This document shows, piece after piece, positions 8,937-15,632 of a stretch of 64,000 nt of DNA. The notes beneath the pieces were generated by a model. That model ran no database searches, was not told where the DNA came from, and worked only from the letters and a program-made list of their open reading frames with translations. Position 1 is the stretch's first letter. Every line of letters begins with the position of its first letter. Made by a program: the position numbers and the translations under genes. The DNA is taken from contig OY970300.1 in the NCBI GenBank assembly GCA_963716245.1, forward strand, positions 558,001 to 622,000, given 5' to 3'. The stretch is from VRUE01 sp963716245. Its GTDB lineage: Bacteria > Actinomycetota > Thermoleophilia > Solirubrobacterales > 70-9.

Positions 8937-8945
8937 GTCGTCATC

Positions 8946-9152
8946 ATGGAGGCGATGAGGAACAGCTGGACCGACGAGCGGCTCGACGACATGAACCGTC
9001 GCATGGAGGACGGGTTCAGACGGGTCGACAACGACATCCGTGATCTTCGAACCGAAATGAACAGCCGGTTCGACGGCCTGCAGCGAACGTTGCTCCAAAC
9101 CAACGCCGTCATCGTCGCCGCCCTGATCGGACTGATCGCAACGCAGCTCTAG
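8946..9152 (+). CDS. 68-aa coiled-coil, tail-anchored protein
   Basis: The protein begins MEAMRNSWTDERLDDMNRRM, continues with a charged amphipathic helix (RRVDNDIRDLRTEMNSRFDG) and ends in one hydrophobic segment (about residues 49-67). This is the layout of a coiled coil with a C-terminal membrane anchor. The N-terminus matches that of the longer protein at 15224 (MEAMRQSWTDDRLDE), so the two are paralogs with different coiled-coil lengths. ATG 8946 is favoured over ATG 8955 by the TACGAT box 9 nt upstream. Its stop is only 7 bp from that of the convergent degV-like gene. Function unknown. Confidence 0.7.
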   Translation: MEAMRNSWTDERLDDMNRRMEDGFRRVDNDIRDLRTEMNSRFDGLQRTLLQTNAVIVAALIGLIATQL

Positions 9153-9159
9153 CGTCGAT

Positions 9160-10035
9160 CTAGCTCAGCACTGACTTCGAGACGCTGCCCACCCCGAGCA
9201 GGCCGGGACCGACGTGGGCGCCGAGGACGGCGCCGACCTCGGAGACGAAGGCCGGCTCGCAGCCGAAGATCTCGTAGCAGTCTTCGATCAGGATGTCGGC
9301 TGTCTCGCGGTCGCGGATGTACTGGACGACCCAGGCGTCGAGGCCCGAGTCGTGGCGCTCGCGGGCATAGTCGCGCAGGCGCTCGACCGAGCGGGCGCGG
9401 GTGCGGACGCGCTCGACCGGGGTTATCTCCTCCTCCAGGGTGAGGATCGGCTTGATCTTCAGCGCCGAGCCGATCCAGGCCGCGGCCCCGCCGATCCGCC
9501 CACCCCGGCGCAGGTACTCGAGAGTGTCGATCGCGAACCACATCTTCAACTCCTCGCGGGTCTGCTCGGCACGGGCGAGCGTCGCCTCGGCGTCGCCGCC
9601 GGCATTGGCCGCCGCGGCCGCACCCAGCGCGCAGAGCCCCATCCCACCGGCCGCAGAGCGCGAGTCGTAGACGTGGATGCGCTCGCCCCCCTTGTCCTCC
9701 GCGATCAACCGCTCGCGCGCCTGGTTCGCCGCGTCGCAGGTTCCCGAGATGCCGGCCGAGATGTGGACCGAGACGACCTCGCGCCCCGCCTCGAGCAGCG
9801 GCTCGTACACGGAGACGAAGTCGCCCACCGACGGCTGCGAGGTGGTCGCGCCGCCCTCGGAGGCGCGCAGGCGCTCGAAGAACTCGCCGTAGTCGCGCAC
9901 GTCGGACTCGCGCTGCTGGTCGTCGTCGATCGAGACGTAGAGGCTGACCGTCTCGATCGCTTTCTGGGCGAGGAGATCGGTGGGGAGGTAGGCCGTCGAG
10001 TCGCAGACGACGGCGGTTGGCGGGGCAGGGGACAA
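9160..10035 (-). CDS. DegV family fatty-acid-binding protein
   Basis: A 291-aa protein with the DegV fold signatures: N-terminal VVCDSTAYLPTDLL, then TTSQPSVGDF (the T-S-Q-P-S hallmark), HISAGISGTCDAANQA, the V-Y-D-S-R-S motif and RGGRIGG. DegV proteins bind a fatty acid; in Firmicutes the homologous FakB proteins present it to the FakA kinase. The start used is TTG 10035, because no ATG or GTG lies nearer the conserved N-terminus. It is divergent from the HesB-like gene, with only 42 bp between starts. No fakA partner is visible in the window. Confidence 0.9.
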   Translation of the reverse strand: MSPAPPTAVVCDSTAYLPTDLLAQKAIETVSLYVSIDDDQQRESDVRDYGEFFERLRASEGGATTSQPSVGDFVSVYEPLLEAGREVVSVHISAGISGTCDAANQARERLIAEDKGGERIHVYDSRSAAGGMGLCALGAAAAANAGGDAEATLARAEQTREELKMWFAIDTLEYLRRGGRIGGAAAWIGSALKIKPILTLEEEITPVERVRTRARSVERLRDYARERHDSGLDAWVVQYIRDRETADILIEDCYEIFGCEPAFVSEVGAVLGAHVGPGLLGVGSVSKSVLS

Positions 10036-10064
10036 GACGAGCTAAGTCTTTCAGACCCCACCGC

Positions 10065-10070
10065 TACACT
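10065..10070 (+). promoter_or_regulatory. -10 box TACACT, leaderless start of HesB-like gene
   Basis: TACACT ends 7 nt before GTG 10078. No ribosome-binding site fits between, so the mRNA probably begins at the start codon. Confidence 0.55.
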
Positions 10071-10077
10071 TTGTGAA

Positions 10078-10455
10078 GTGACCGAGACTCCGCAAGAGGC
10101 GATCTCCCTCACCGCCAAGGCGGCTGAGAAGATCGGTGAACTGCTCGGCGGCCAGGACGACTCCGAGGGCCAGGCGCTGCGCGTCGCGGTCCGGGGTGGT
10201 GGCTGCTCGGGCTTCCAGTACGCGCTCGCCTTCGACAAGGCCAAGGACGACGACCACGTCTTCGAGGTCGACGGCGTCGCCGTCGTCGTCGACAAGGTCA
10301 GCATGCAGTTCGTCTTCGGCTCGGAGGTCGACTACGTCGAAGGCCTGCAGGGCGCCGGGTTCCAGGTCAACAACCCGAACGTGGTCGCGGCATGCGGTTG
10401 CGGCTCGTCCTTCCAGGTGAAAGACGACGCCCCCGCTTCGGCCGCTGCTGTCTGA
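10078..10455 (+). CDS. Iron-sulfur cluster assembly/insertion protein, HesB/IscA/ErpA family
   Basis: A 125-aa A-type carrier. It shows ISLTAKAAEKIGELL, then LRVAVRGGGCSGFQYALAFD with the first conserved Cys, and ends with ACGCGSSFQVKD holding the C-G-C pair. These three cysteines bind the transferred [Fe-S] cluster. GTG 10078 is set by the leaderless -10 at 10065 and gives the usual family length plus a short Ala-rich tail. It converges on the Grx4-BolA genes, which belong to the same iron-sulfur trafficking theme. IscA versus ErpA cannot be decided by sequence alone. Confidence 0.92.
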   Translation: MTETPQEAISLTAKAAEKIGELLGGQDDSEGQALRVAVRGGGCSGFQYALAFDKAKDDDHVFEVDGVAVVVDKVSMQFVFGSEVDYVEGLQGAGFQVNNPNVVAACGCGSSFQVKDDAPASAAAV

Positions 10456-10467
10456 GCGGCGCCGCCG

Positions 10468-10863
10468 CTATTCGATCTGCATCGGGGGCGACTGCCCCGG
10501 AGGACCCGACGCCGCCGGAGGCGCGGCAGGCGCCTCGGCCGGCTGCTCGACTCCAAGCGCCTCGGCCAGCTCGCCGGAGTCGAACATCTCCTCGACGATG
10601 TCTGCACCGCCGACCAGCTCGCCGTTGACGTAGAGCTGCGGGAACGTCTGCCAGTCGGAGATCTCCGCCGTCACCTCGCGCAGCGGCTGCAGGGCGGGGA
10701 GCACGTCGACGGCGCCGTACTCGACGTCCATCGTGTCGAGCACCTGCACGACGCGCATCGAGAAGCCGCAGCGCGGCGCTTCCGGCGTGCCTTTCATGAA
10801 GAGCAGCACCGGGTTGGCGGCGATCAGCTCCTCGACCTTCTCCTTCAGCTGTGGGTCGGCCAT
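10468..10863 (-). CDS. Monothiol glutaredoxin, Grx4 family
   Basis: A 131-aa protein with the Grx4 active site: LLFMKGTPEAPRCGFSMRVV contains K-G-T and a C-G-F-S monothiol centre. It is followed by the TFPQLYVNGELVGGADIV glutathione/GG motif. A 25-residue Pro/Ala-rich C-terminal tail is extra to the family. Grx4 proteins hold a glutathione-ligated [2Fe-2S] cluster and pair with BolA, encoded immediately upstream here. The start is ATG 10863 rather than the in-frame GTG 10869, because a TAGGCT box lies 6 nt before that ATG. Confidence 0.92.
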   Translation of the reverse strand: MADPQLKEKVEELIAANPVLLFMKGTPEAPRCGFSMRVVQVLDTMDVEYGAVDVLPALQPLREVTAEISDWQTFPQLYVNGELVGGADIVEEMFDSGELAEALGVEQPAEAPAAPPAASGPPGQSPPMQIE

Positions 10864-10869
10864 CGCCAC

Positions 10870-10875
10870 AGCCTA
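10870..10875 (-). promoter_or_regulatory. -10 box TAGGCT, leaderless start of Grx4 gene
   Basis: On the minus strand TAGGCT is followed by 6 nt and ATG 10863. The box lies just after the BolA stop, so Grx4 can be transcribed on its own as well as from an upstream promoter. Confidence 0.55.
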
Positions 10876-10876
10876 G

Positions 10877-11113
10877 CTACCCCGCGACTTCGGTCTGCAC
10901 GGACAGGGCGTGGATCGTCCCGTCCTCGAAGCGCTCCTTGACGGCGGCCTTGACCAGCCGGTGCTGGTCGATCCGCGAAAGCCCTTCGAACTGCGCTGCG
11001 CGCACGGTCGCGCGCAGGTGATCCCCGGCGCCGGTTTCGTCGCTGACCTCGACCTCGGCACCCGGCAGGGCCGCCTCGATCATCCGCTTCAGCTCGTCGA
11101 GGTCGGCGGCCAC
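10877..11113 (-). CDS. BolA family protein
   Basis: A 78-aa protein beginning MAADLDELKRMIEAALPGAE. The conserved BolA core FEGLSRIDQHRLVKAAVKER carries the usual R-x-x-x-H-R-x-V motif with the cluster-binding His. It ends GTIHALSVQTEVAG, the standard BolA C-terminus. BolA and monothiol glutaredoxins form mixed [2Fe-2S] heterodimers, and gene adjacency to Grx4 supports that role. The GTG start at 11113 is 5 nt behind the stop of the FprA-like gene, so the three genes probably form an operon. Confidence 0.92.
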   Translation of the reverse strand: MAADLDELKRMIEAALPGAEVEVSDETGAGDHLRATVRAAQFEGLSRIDQHRLVKAAVKERFEDGTIHALSVQTEVAG

Positions 11114-11118
11114 TGCCG

Positions 11119-12525
11119 TCAGCCGGAGACCTTCTCGCCCAGCGTCTGGAGCATCTCCTCGACGCGGACGAACTTGACGCGCGGGCGGCCGTGCGGCTCG
11201 CCTCGGCCCACCTCGGCCTGGTCGATTGCCTGCCAGTCCTCGAAGCTGACGTAGCGGACGCCGCGCTCGGCCAACAGCTCCTCGACCGCGGCGGGCTCCG
11301 GGCGCTCCGGGTCGAGCAGCTTGCCCTCGCCGACGTCGGCGAGCAGGTGCTGGACGGTCTCCAGGGCGTCTTTCTTATTCGTGCCGATCACGCCCGAGGG
11401 GCCGCGCTTGATCCAGCCGGCGGTGTAGTGGCCGGTCTTGTGGCCGGCGTCGTGGGAGTCGAGCACGCGACCGCCCTCGTTGAGGATCAGGCCGCGCTTC
11501 TCGTCGAACGGCACGCCCTCGATCGGGATGCCGGTGTAGCCGACCGAGCGCAGGACCAGCCCGCACTCCAGCTCTTCGCGCTCGCCGGTGTCGCGGGCGC
11601 GCAGCGTGCCGCCTTCGTCGGCGAGCTCGTTGCGGCCGATCACGATGCTCTCGACCTTGCCGTCGCCCTTGATCTCGACGGGCGAGCGGAGGAAGCGCAG
11701 GACGATCCGCTGGCGCTTGCCGCTCGGCTCGCGGCCCGCGAACTCGCGCAGGATCTCGACGTTGACGCGGGAGGTCTTGTCGGCTTCGTCGGACTCGATG
11801 AACGCCTGGCTGGCCGGATCGAGGTCGACGTCGGCCGGGTCGACGATCACGTCGGCGTCCTCCATCTCGCCCAGCTCTTTGATCTCCGGATTGGTGAACG
11901 CCGCCTGCGCCGGCCCGCGCCGCCCCAGCACGACGATCTCGCGGATCGAGCTGCGGTCGAGCTGCTCGATCGCGTGGTCGGCGGTGTCGGTCTGGCGCAG
12001 CTCGTGGTCGGTCAGCGCCAGCATCCGGGCGACGTCCATCGCGACGTTGCCGTTGCCGATCACGACGGCGCGCTCGCACGAGAGGTCGAAGCGCTCGTCG
12101 CAGTAGTCGGGGTGGGCGTTGTACCAGCCGACGAAGGAGGTGGCGGCGTGGCTGCCGGGCAGATCCTCGCCGGGGATGCCGAGCTGGCGGTCGGTCTCGC
12201 AGCCGACCGTGAAGACGATCGCGTGGTAGAGCCGCTCGAGGTCCTCGACCTCGACGTCGTGGCCGACCTTGACGTTGCCGAAGAAGCGGAAGCCCTCGCG
12301 CGCCGCCGTTTTCTCGTAGACGCGGATCACCGACTTGATCTTGGGATGGTCCGGCGCGACGCCGCCGCGGACCAGCCCGAACGGGGTGGGGAGGCGGTCG
12401 AAGAGGTCGACCTGGGCGTGCGTGTCGGCGTCCTTGAGGATGTGCTCGGCGGCGTAGAAGCCGGACGGGCCGGCGCCGACGATCGCGACGCGGACGGGGT
12501 TCTCTTCGGTTCCGATCTGGGTCAT
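11119..12525 (-). CDS. fprA: Ferredoxin/adrenodoxin-NADP+ reductase, FprA type
   Basis: A 468-aa flavoprotein. The N-terminal FAD motif VAIVGAGPSGFYAAEHIL is followed by FDRLPTPFGLVRGGVAPDHP, a signature of adrenodoxin-reductase-like FprA enzymes. GCETDRQLGIPGEDLPGSHA, the second dinucleotide fold VVIGNGNVAMDVAR, the RRGPAQAAFTNPEI motif and C-terminal GWIKRGPSGVIGTNKKDA complete the family pattern. It transfers electrons between NADPH and a ferredoxin. Placement in front of BolA and Grx4 and opposite HesB fits a supply of electrons for Fe-S or haem metabolism. ATG 12525 has only a very close purine-rich stretch as ribosome-binding site. Confidence 0.93.
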   Translation of the reverse strand: MTQIGTEENPVRVAIVGAGPSGFYAAEHILKDADTHAQVDLFDRLPTPFGLVRGGVAPDHPKIKSVIRVYEKTAAREGFRFFGNVKVGHDVEVEDLERLYHAIVFTVGCETDRQLGIPGEDLPGSHAATSFVGWYNAHPDYCDERFDLSCERAVVIGNGNVAMDVARMLALTDHELRQTDTADHAIEQLDRSSIREIVVLGRRGPAQAAFTNPEIKELGEMEDADVIVDPADVDLDPASQAFIESDEADKTSRVNVEILREFAGREPSGKRQRIVLRFLRSPVEIKGDGKVESIVIGRNELADEGGTLRARDTGEREELECGLVLRSVGYTGIPIEGVPFDEKRGLILNEGGRVLDSHDAGHKTGHYTAGWIKRGPSGVIGTNKKDALETVQHLLADVGEGKLLDPERPEPAAVEELLAERGVRYVSFEDWQAIDQAEVGRGEPHGRPRVKFVRVEEMLQTLGEKVSG

Positions 12526-12616
12526 TTCCTCGTTTTGAGTGGCCTGTGGGTGTGTGGATCGCGTCTGGGAACGTCTACCTGGCGAGCGGGGAAGGATAGG
12601 GAACGCGGCCGGGCGC

Positions 12617-13162
12617 CTACGCGGCGGCCAGCGTCTGGCGGTCGCGCGGGCAGACCGTGTGGTCGAGCGCCGGCAGCTTGGCGCGGCGGAACAGCTCCAG
12701 CCGCCGCGCCGCCTCCTCGACCTCGACCCACTCGCCGTCGACTTCGAAGCGGTCGCACCAGGCGCACATCGGAACGCTGTCGGGGCCGCGCGGGGTGTCG
12801 GGGTCGAGCAGCTGCTGCGGCTCCTCCCGCCTCTCCTCGCTGCGCACCCGCGCCGAGAAGAGCACGCCGCGCCCCGAGCTGGTCGCGGCGATCCTGACCT
12901 CCATCTCCCGCGCCACCTCCGGCCCGTCGCAGCGGCAGGTCAACTCGACGTCGCGAACGCCGTCGCGGATCCGCCGCAGGAGCAGGCGCAGCACCTTGCG
13001 CACGTCCTCGCCGGCGACGAAGTCCCAGAGCGAGCGACCGAGGCTGTCCTCGGCGTCCTCCCAGCCGTTCTCGTGCGCGAAGGCGTAGTAGCCCTCGTCG
13101 AGTCGAATCAGCCGATCCTGATCGTCGATCGCATAGCTGAGCGCTTGGACCGCCAAGAGCAA
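12617..13162 (-). CDS. PAS-like sensor protein with C-terminal Cys motif
   Basis: About 181 aa. The N-terminal half resembles a PAS domain (YAIDDQDRLIRLDEGYYAFA, GRSLWDFVAGEDVRKVLR, then strands EVRIAATSSGRGVLFSARV). The C-terminal half has C-A-W-C, D-G-E-W-V-E-V-E and H-T-V-C-P, a spaced Cys pattern that could bind metal and that recurs in small PAS proteins without an output domain. The start is uncertain: TTG 13162 begins the open frame, but TTG 13156 lies 8 nt behind a CATACT box on the minus strand. It sits between HemQ and FprA. A redox- or haem-sensing role is inference. Confidence 0.6.
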   Translation of the reverse strand: MLLAVQALSYAIDDQDRLIRLDEGYYAFAHENGWEDAEDSLGRSLWDFVAGEDVRKVLRLLLRRIRDGVRDVELTCRCDGPEVAREMEVRIAATSSGRGVLFSARVRSEERREEPQQLLDPDTPRGPDSVPMCAWCDRFEVDGEWVEVEEAARRLELFRRAKLPALDHTVCPRDRQTLAAA

Positions 13163-13210
13163 CCAGTATGGCCACTCGACCGGGCCGGCTTGCGCCGATG
13201 CGGAGGGCGC

Positions 13211-13912
13211 TCAGTCGGCCGCCGGCGCGACCGCGCCGCTGGCGACGCCGTCGAGCGCGTCGAGCGCACGGCGGACCGACATGGCCACGCAGGTGAAGAT
13301 CGGCGTCTCGCGCTCCGTGAAGGCGCTCGACTCGGTCGGCCGCAGCTCCTGGACGAGGTCGAGGAACTCGCCCGGGTCGTCGCCCTCGAAGGCGACGACG
13401 AACTCCTGGTCGTCGAGCCCGAACGAGTAGGAGGTGTTGATCGTGATTTCCGGATGGCGGCGGCCGACCTCGATGTGGCTTTTCATGATCCGGCCGCGCT
13501 CCTCGTCGGGCAGGCCGTACCAGCGGCGCTGCTTGACCATCGGGTAGAGGAACAGGTACTTGCGCTCCGAGACGCAGATTTCGGGTCGCGCCGCCTCGTC
13601 GGAGTAGGGCGAGCGTTTCGTCATCGAGAGGAACGAGTAGGGCGTCTCGGCCCACTTGGCCAGGCCGCTCTGACCGAGCACGACGTGGAAGGTGTGCAGG
13701 TCGTCGAGGTTGGGGCTCTGGCTGAGCATGACGAGGTCGGCGTCGCCGCGCGTGCCTATGGTTGAGTAGGCGCGCAGCGAACGGTCGAGGGCGAAGTCCT
13801 CGCAGGCGGCCAGGAACTCACGCTTGTCGTCGGCACGCAGCTCGGCGTCGCGGCGGCGCCACTCGGGGTCGATCTTGAAGAACGTGAACTTGGCGAAAGT
13901 GCGGTCGGCCAT
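13211..13912 (-). CDS. hemQ: Coproheme decarboxylase, HemQ/chlorite-dismutase family
   Basis: A 233-aa protein from ATG 13912 (a longer GTG start at 13921 is possible). Family signatures are FTFFKIDPEWRRRD, the Tyr-bearing WAETPYSFLSMTKRS, YLFLYPMVKQRRWYGLPDEE and M-K-S-H-I-E-V-G-R-R, where the His matches the proximal haem ligand of this family. It ends YSFGLDDQEFVVAFEGDDP and a short tail. HemQ oxidatively decarboxylates coproheme to haem b in the coproporphyrin-dependent route used by Actinobacteria and Firmicutes. The remaining pathway genes are not in the window. A TATCGT box 7 nt upstream of ATG 13912 supports this start. Confidence 0.93.
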   Translation of the reverse strand: MADRTFAKFTFFKIDPEWRRRDAELRADDKREFLAACEDFALDRSLRAYSTIGTRGDADLVMLSQSPNLDDLHTFHVVLGQSGLAKWAETPYSFLSMTKRSPYSDEAARPEICVSERKYLFLYPMVKQRRWYGLPDEERGRIMKSHIEVGRRHPEITINTSYSFGLDDQEFVVAFEGDDPGEFLDLVQELRPTESSAFTERETPIFTCVAMSVRRALDALDGVASGAVAPAAD

Positions 13913-13919
13913 CGCGGTC

Positions 13920-13925
13920 ACGATA
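13920..13925 (-). promoter_or_regulatory. -10 box TATCGT, leaderless start of hemQ
   Basis: On the minus strand TATCGT is followed by 7 nt and ATG 13912, with no Shine-Dalgarno. It overlaps the start region of the divergent membrane-protein gene. Confidence 0.45.
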
Positions 13926-13940
13926 GCGCCGGCGGGGCTG

Positions 13941-15197
13941 GTGGCCGCGACGATCGCGGGCCTGCTCGCGCTCCGCCTGGCCGGCCTGGGCTTCGACGGC
14001 GATCCGCTCGCGGTGGTCCGCGACGCCGCGCCCGGCGACCGGCTCTGGGACGTCGCCGACCGCCGCGGGCCGGTCGTCGGGGTCGGCGTGCTCGTCTGGC
14101 TGGTCGCCTTCGCGGCGGCTTTCGTGGTGGACCGCGAGCGAGCGGGTCGGACGGCGGCGCGCCTGCTCGCCCTCTCGCTCGTCTACATGCCGCTCGTGCT
14201 GTTGGCCGGAGCGGCACTCGAACCGAGCGTCGGGACTGAACGGCTGCTGCTCACCCTCGGCTGCCCCCTGCTTGCGGTCCTCACCCTCGCGCTGTTCGAT
14301 CGCAGCCCCCTGGGCGGCTACCGCGCGCTTGCGGTCGCCTGCGCCGCGACCGTACTCGCCCACACCGTCGACCTGATCGCCGGCTCGCCGCTTATCCAGC
14401 TCTCGCTCGCCGGTCCCAACCCGGCTGCGGGCCACCGCTACTACGGGATCGGCAACGAGCTCGAGGCGATCTTGGTCGTCCTCGTCCTCGCCGGCACCGG
14501 CGCCGCGCTTGCCGGATTTGCCCCCCTGGGGTGGGGTCAACCCGGCAAGCGCGGCGGAGCTCGGGCCGTGCGGGGGCCCGCCGCGTTCTTGGTCACCGCC
14601 ACCGTCTTCGCCTTCGTCTTCGCCTACGGCCGCTACGGGGCGGACGTAGGCGCGGCGATCGTGCTGCCGCTCGGCGGCGCCGTGGCCGCGGCACTGCTCG
14701 CAGGTCGCCGGGACCTGGCCGTCTGGGCCCTCGCCGTGCCGCTGCCCGCGCTGGCGATCCTGGCAGCCGCCGACCTCCTCTCCGGCTCCGACGCCCACCT
14801 CACCCGCACCGTCCTCCAAGCCGACGGTGGCGGCGACGTGCTCGGCGTCGTCGGACGCCGGCTCGGCGAGGCGGGGGAGAGCTTCGGCCGGCCGCTGCTG
14901 ATCGCCGGCCTGCCGTTCGTCCTCGCCGGGAGCCTGCTCGCGTGGCTGCGACGAGACCGAATCGCCGCCTGGCTGCGCGACGTTCCGCCGATGCGCGCCG
15001 CCCTCGCCGGGGCCCTCGCGGCCACCCTCGTCGGCACGATCGCCAACGACTCCGGCGCCCTGCTGCTCGAGCTCGGCGCCGCCTACCTCGCCGGGTTTCT
15101 CAGCTTCATATGGGCCGAAGCGAGCGGGAAAAACCCGCAAGCAGCGGGAACCTCGCGGCGGGAGACAAAAAGTTACACTTCTGTTTCCCACCCGTGA
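13941..15197 (+). CDS. Polytopic membrane protein with GNE and NDSG motifs
   Basis: About 418 aa with roughly ten hydrophobic segments. Two conserved loops stand out: RYYGIGNELEAILVV near residue 175 and TIANDSGALLLELGA near residue 365. Similar YYGIGNE...NDSG pairs occur in uncharacterised membrane proteins of other Gram-positives, so the acidic and Asn residues may be functional. No family name or substrate is assigned. The GTG at 13941 is the first start that does not run far into the divergent hemQ; the frame is open further upstream, so the start is uncertain. The C-terminal 25 residues are hydrophilic. Confidence 0.65.
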   Translation: MAATIAGLLALRLAGLGFDGDPLAVVRDAAPGDRLWDVADRRGPVVGVGVLVWLVAFAAAFVVDRERAGRTAARLLALSLVYMPLVLLAGAALEPSVGTERLLLTLGCPLLAVLTLALFDRSPLGGYRALAVACAATVLAHTVDLIAGSPLIQLSLAGPNPAAGHRYYGIGNELEAILVVLVLAGTGAALAGFAPLGWGQPGKRGGARAVRGPAAFLVTATVFAFVFAYGRYGADVGAAIVLPLGGAVAAALLAGRRDLAVWALAVPLPALAILAAADLLSGSDAHLTRTVLQADGGGDVLGVVGRRLGEAGESFGRPLLIAGLPFVLAGSLLAWLRRDRIAAWLRDVPPMRAALAGALAATLVGTIANDSGALLLELGAAYLAGFLSFIWAEASGKNPQAAGTSRRETKSYTSVSHP

Positions 15198-15209
15198 CAA
15201 CAATCTCCG

Positions 15210-15215
15210 TAGCGT
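15210..15215 (+). promoter_or_regulatory. -10 box TAGCGT, leaderless start of heptad-repeat gene
   Basis: TAGCGT ends 8 nt before ATG 15224. The intervening run is CAGGGGGC, which is too close to serve as a standard ribosome-binding site. Confidence 0.45.
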
Positions 15216-15223
15216 CAGGGGGC

Positions 15224-15571
15224 ATGGAGGCTATGCGGCAGAGCTGGACCGACGACCGCCTCGACGAGTTCAGGCTTCGGGTCGACGAACGGTTCGACGA
15301 GGTGGATCGTCGGTTCGACGAGGTAGACCGTCGGTTCGAGGAGGTCGATCGACGCTTCGAGGGCGTCGATCGACGCTTCGACCGGCTGGCGGCCGAGATG
15401 GATCGGCGCTTCGAGCGCGTGGAAACGGAGATGAAGGACGGCAACAAGGCGCTGCGGGCCGACTTCGCCGCCCTGCGCAAGGAAAATCACGCTCTGCAGA
15501 TCACGATGATCCGTGTCGGTGGCGCCCTCTTCGTCGCCCTGATGGGCCTGGTCCTCGTCGGCCAGGTCTAG
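15224..15571 (+). CDS. 115-aa tail-anchored coiled-coil protein with tandem heptads
   Basis: The protein starts MEAMRQSWTDDRLDEF. Five nearly identical heptads of the type V-D-R-R-F-D/E-E (residues 20-54) follow, then more coiled coil (AAEMDRRFERVETEMKDGNK) and a C-terminal hydrophobic segment (about 95-114). The heptads put Val and Phe at core positions, as in a trimeric or tetrameric coiled coil, and the hydrophobic end would anchor it in the membrane. It is a paralog of the 68-aa protein at 8946. Related coiled-coil families (DUF1640-like, XhlA-like) share the layout, but no assignment is secure. Function unknown. Confidence 0.72.
   Translation: MEAMRQSWTDDRLDEFRLRVDERFDEVDRRFDEVDRRFEEVDRRFEGVDRRFDRLAAEMDRRFERVETEMKDGNKALRADFAALRKENHALQITMIRVGGALFVALMGLVLVGQV
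15281..15385 (+). repeat. Five tandem 21-bp repeats encoding heptads
   Basis: Five units of 21 bp inside the coiled-coil gene, each encoding VDERFDE or VDRRFxx. Units differ mainly at synonymous positions, so the array probably grew by duplication and can change length by slippage without breaking the frame. Confidence 0.85.
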
Positions 15572-15617
15572 ACCCAGCCCACCTTCCGTTTCCACGGGCG
15601 GGTGCCGTCCCATCCTC

Positions 15618-15623
15618 TACCCT
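15618..15623 (+). promoter_or_regulatory. -10 box TACCCT before the glycosyltransferase fusion
   Basis: TACCCT ends 9 nt before GTG 15633, with no ribosome-binding site. This argues for GTG 15633 over the in-frame TTG 15624. Confidence 0.45.
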
Positions 15624-15632
15624 TTGCGGTTC

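Noticed and set aside
15281..15385. Tandem 21-bp repeats as a CRISPR array
   Set aside because: Units are contiguous without spacers and encode heptads in frame.
14531..15571. 346-codon frame joining an Arg-rich stretch to the heptad coiled coil
   Set aside because: The first two thirds are a shadow of the membrane-protein gene; the real gene starts at ATG 15224 behind TAGCGT.
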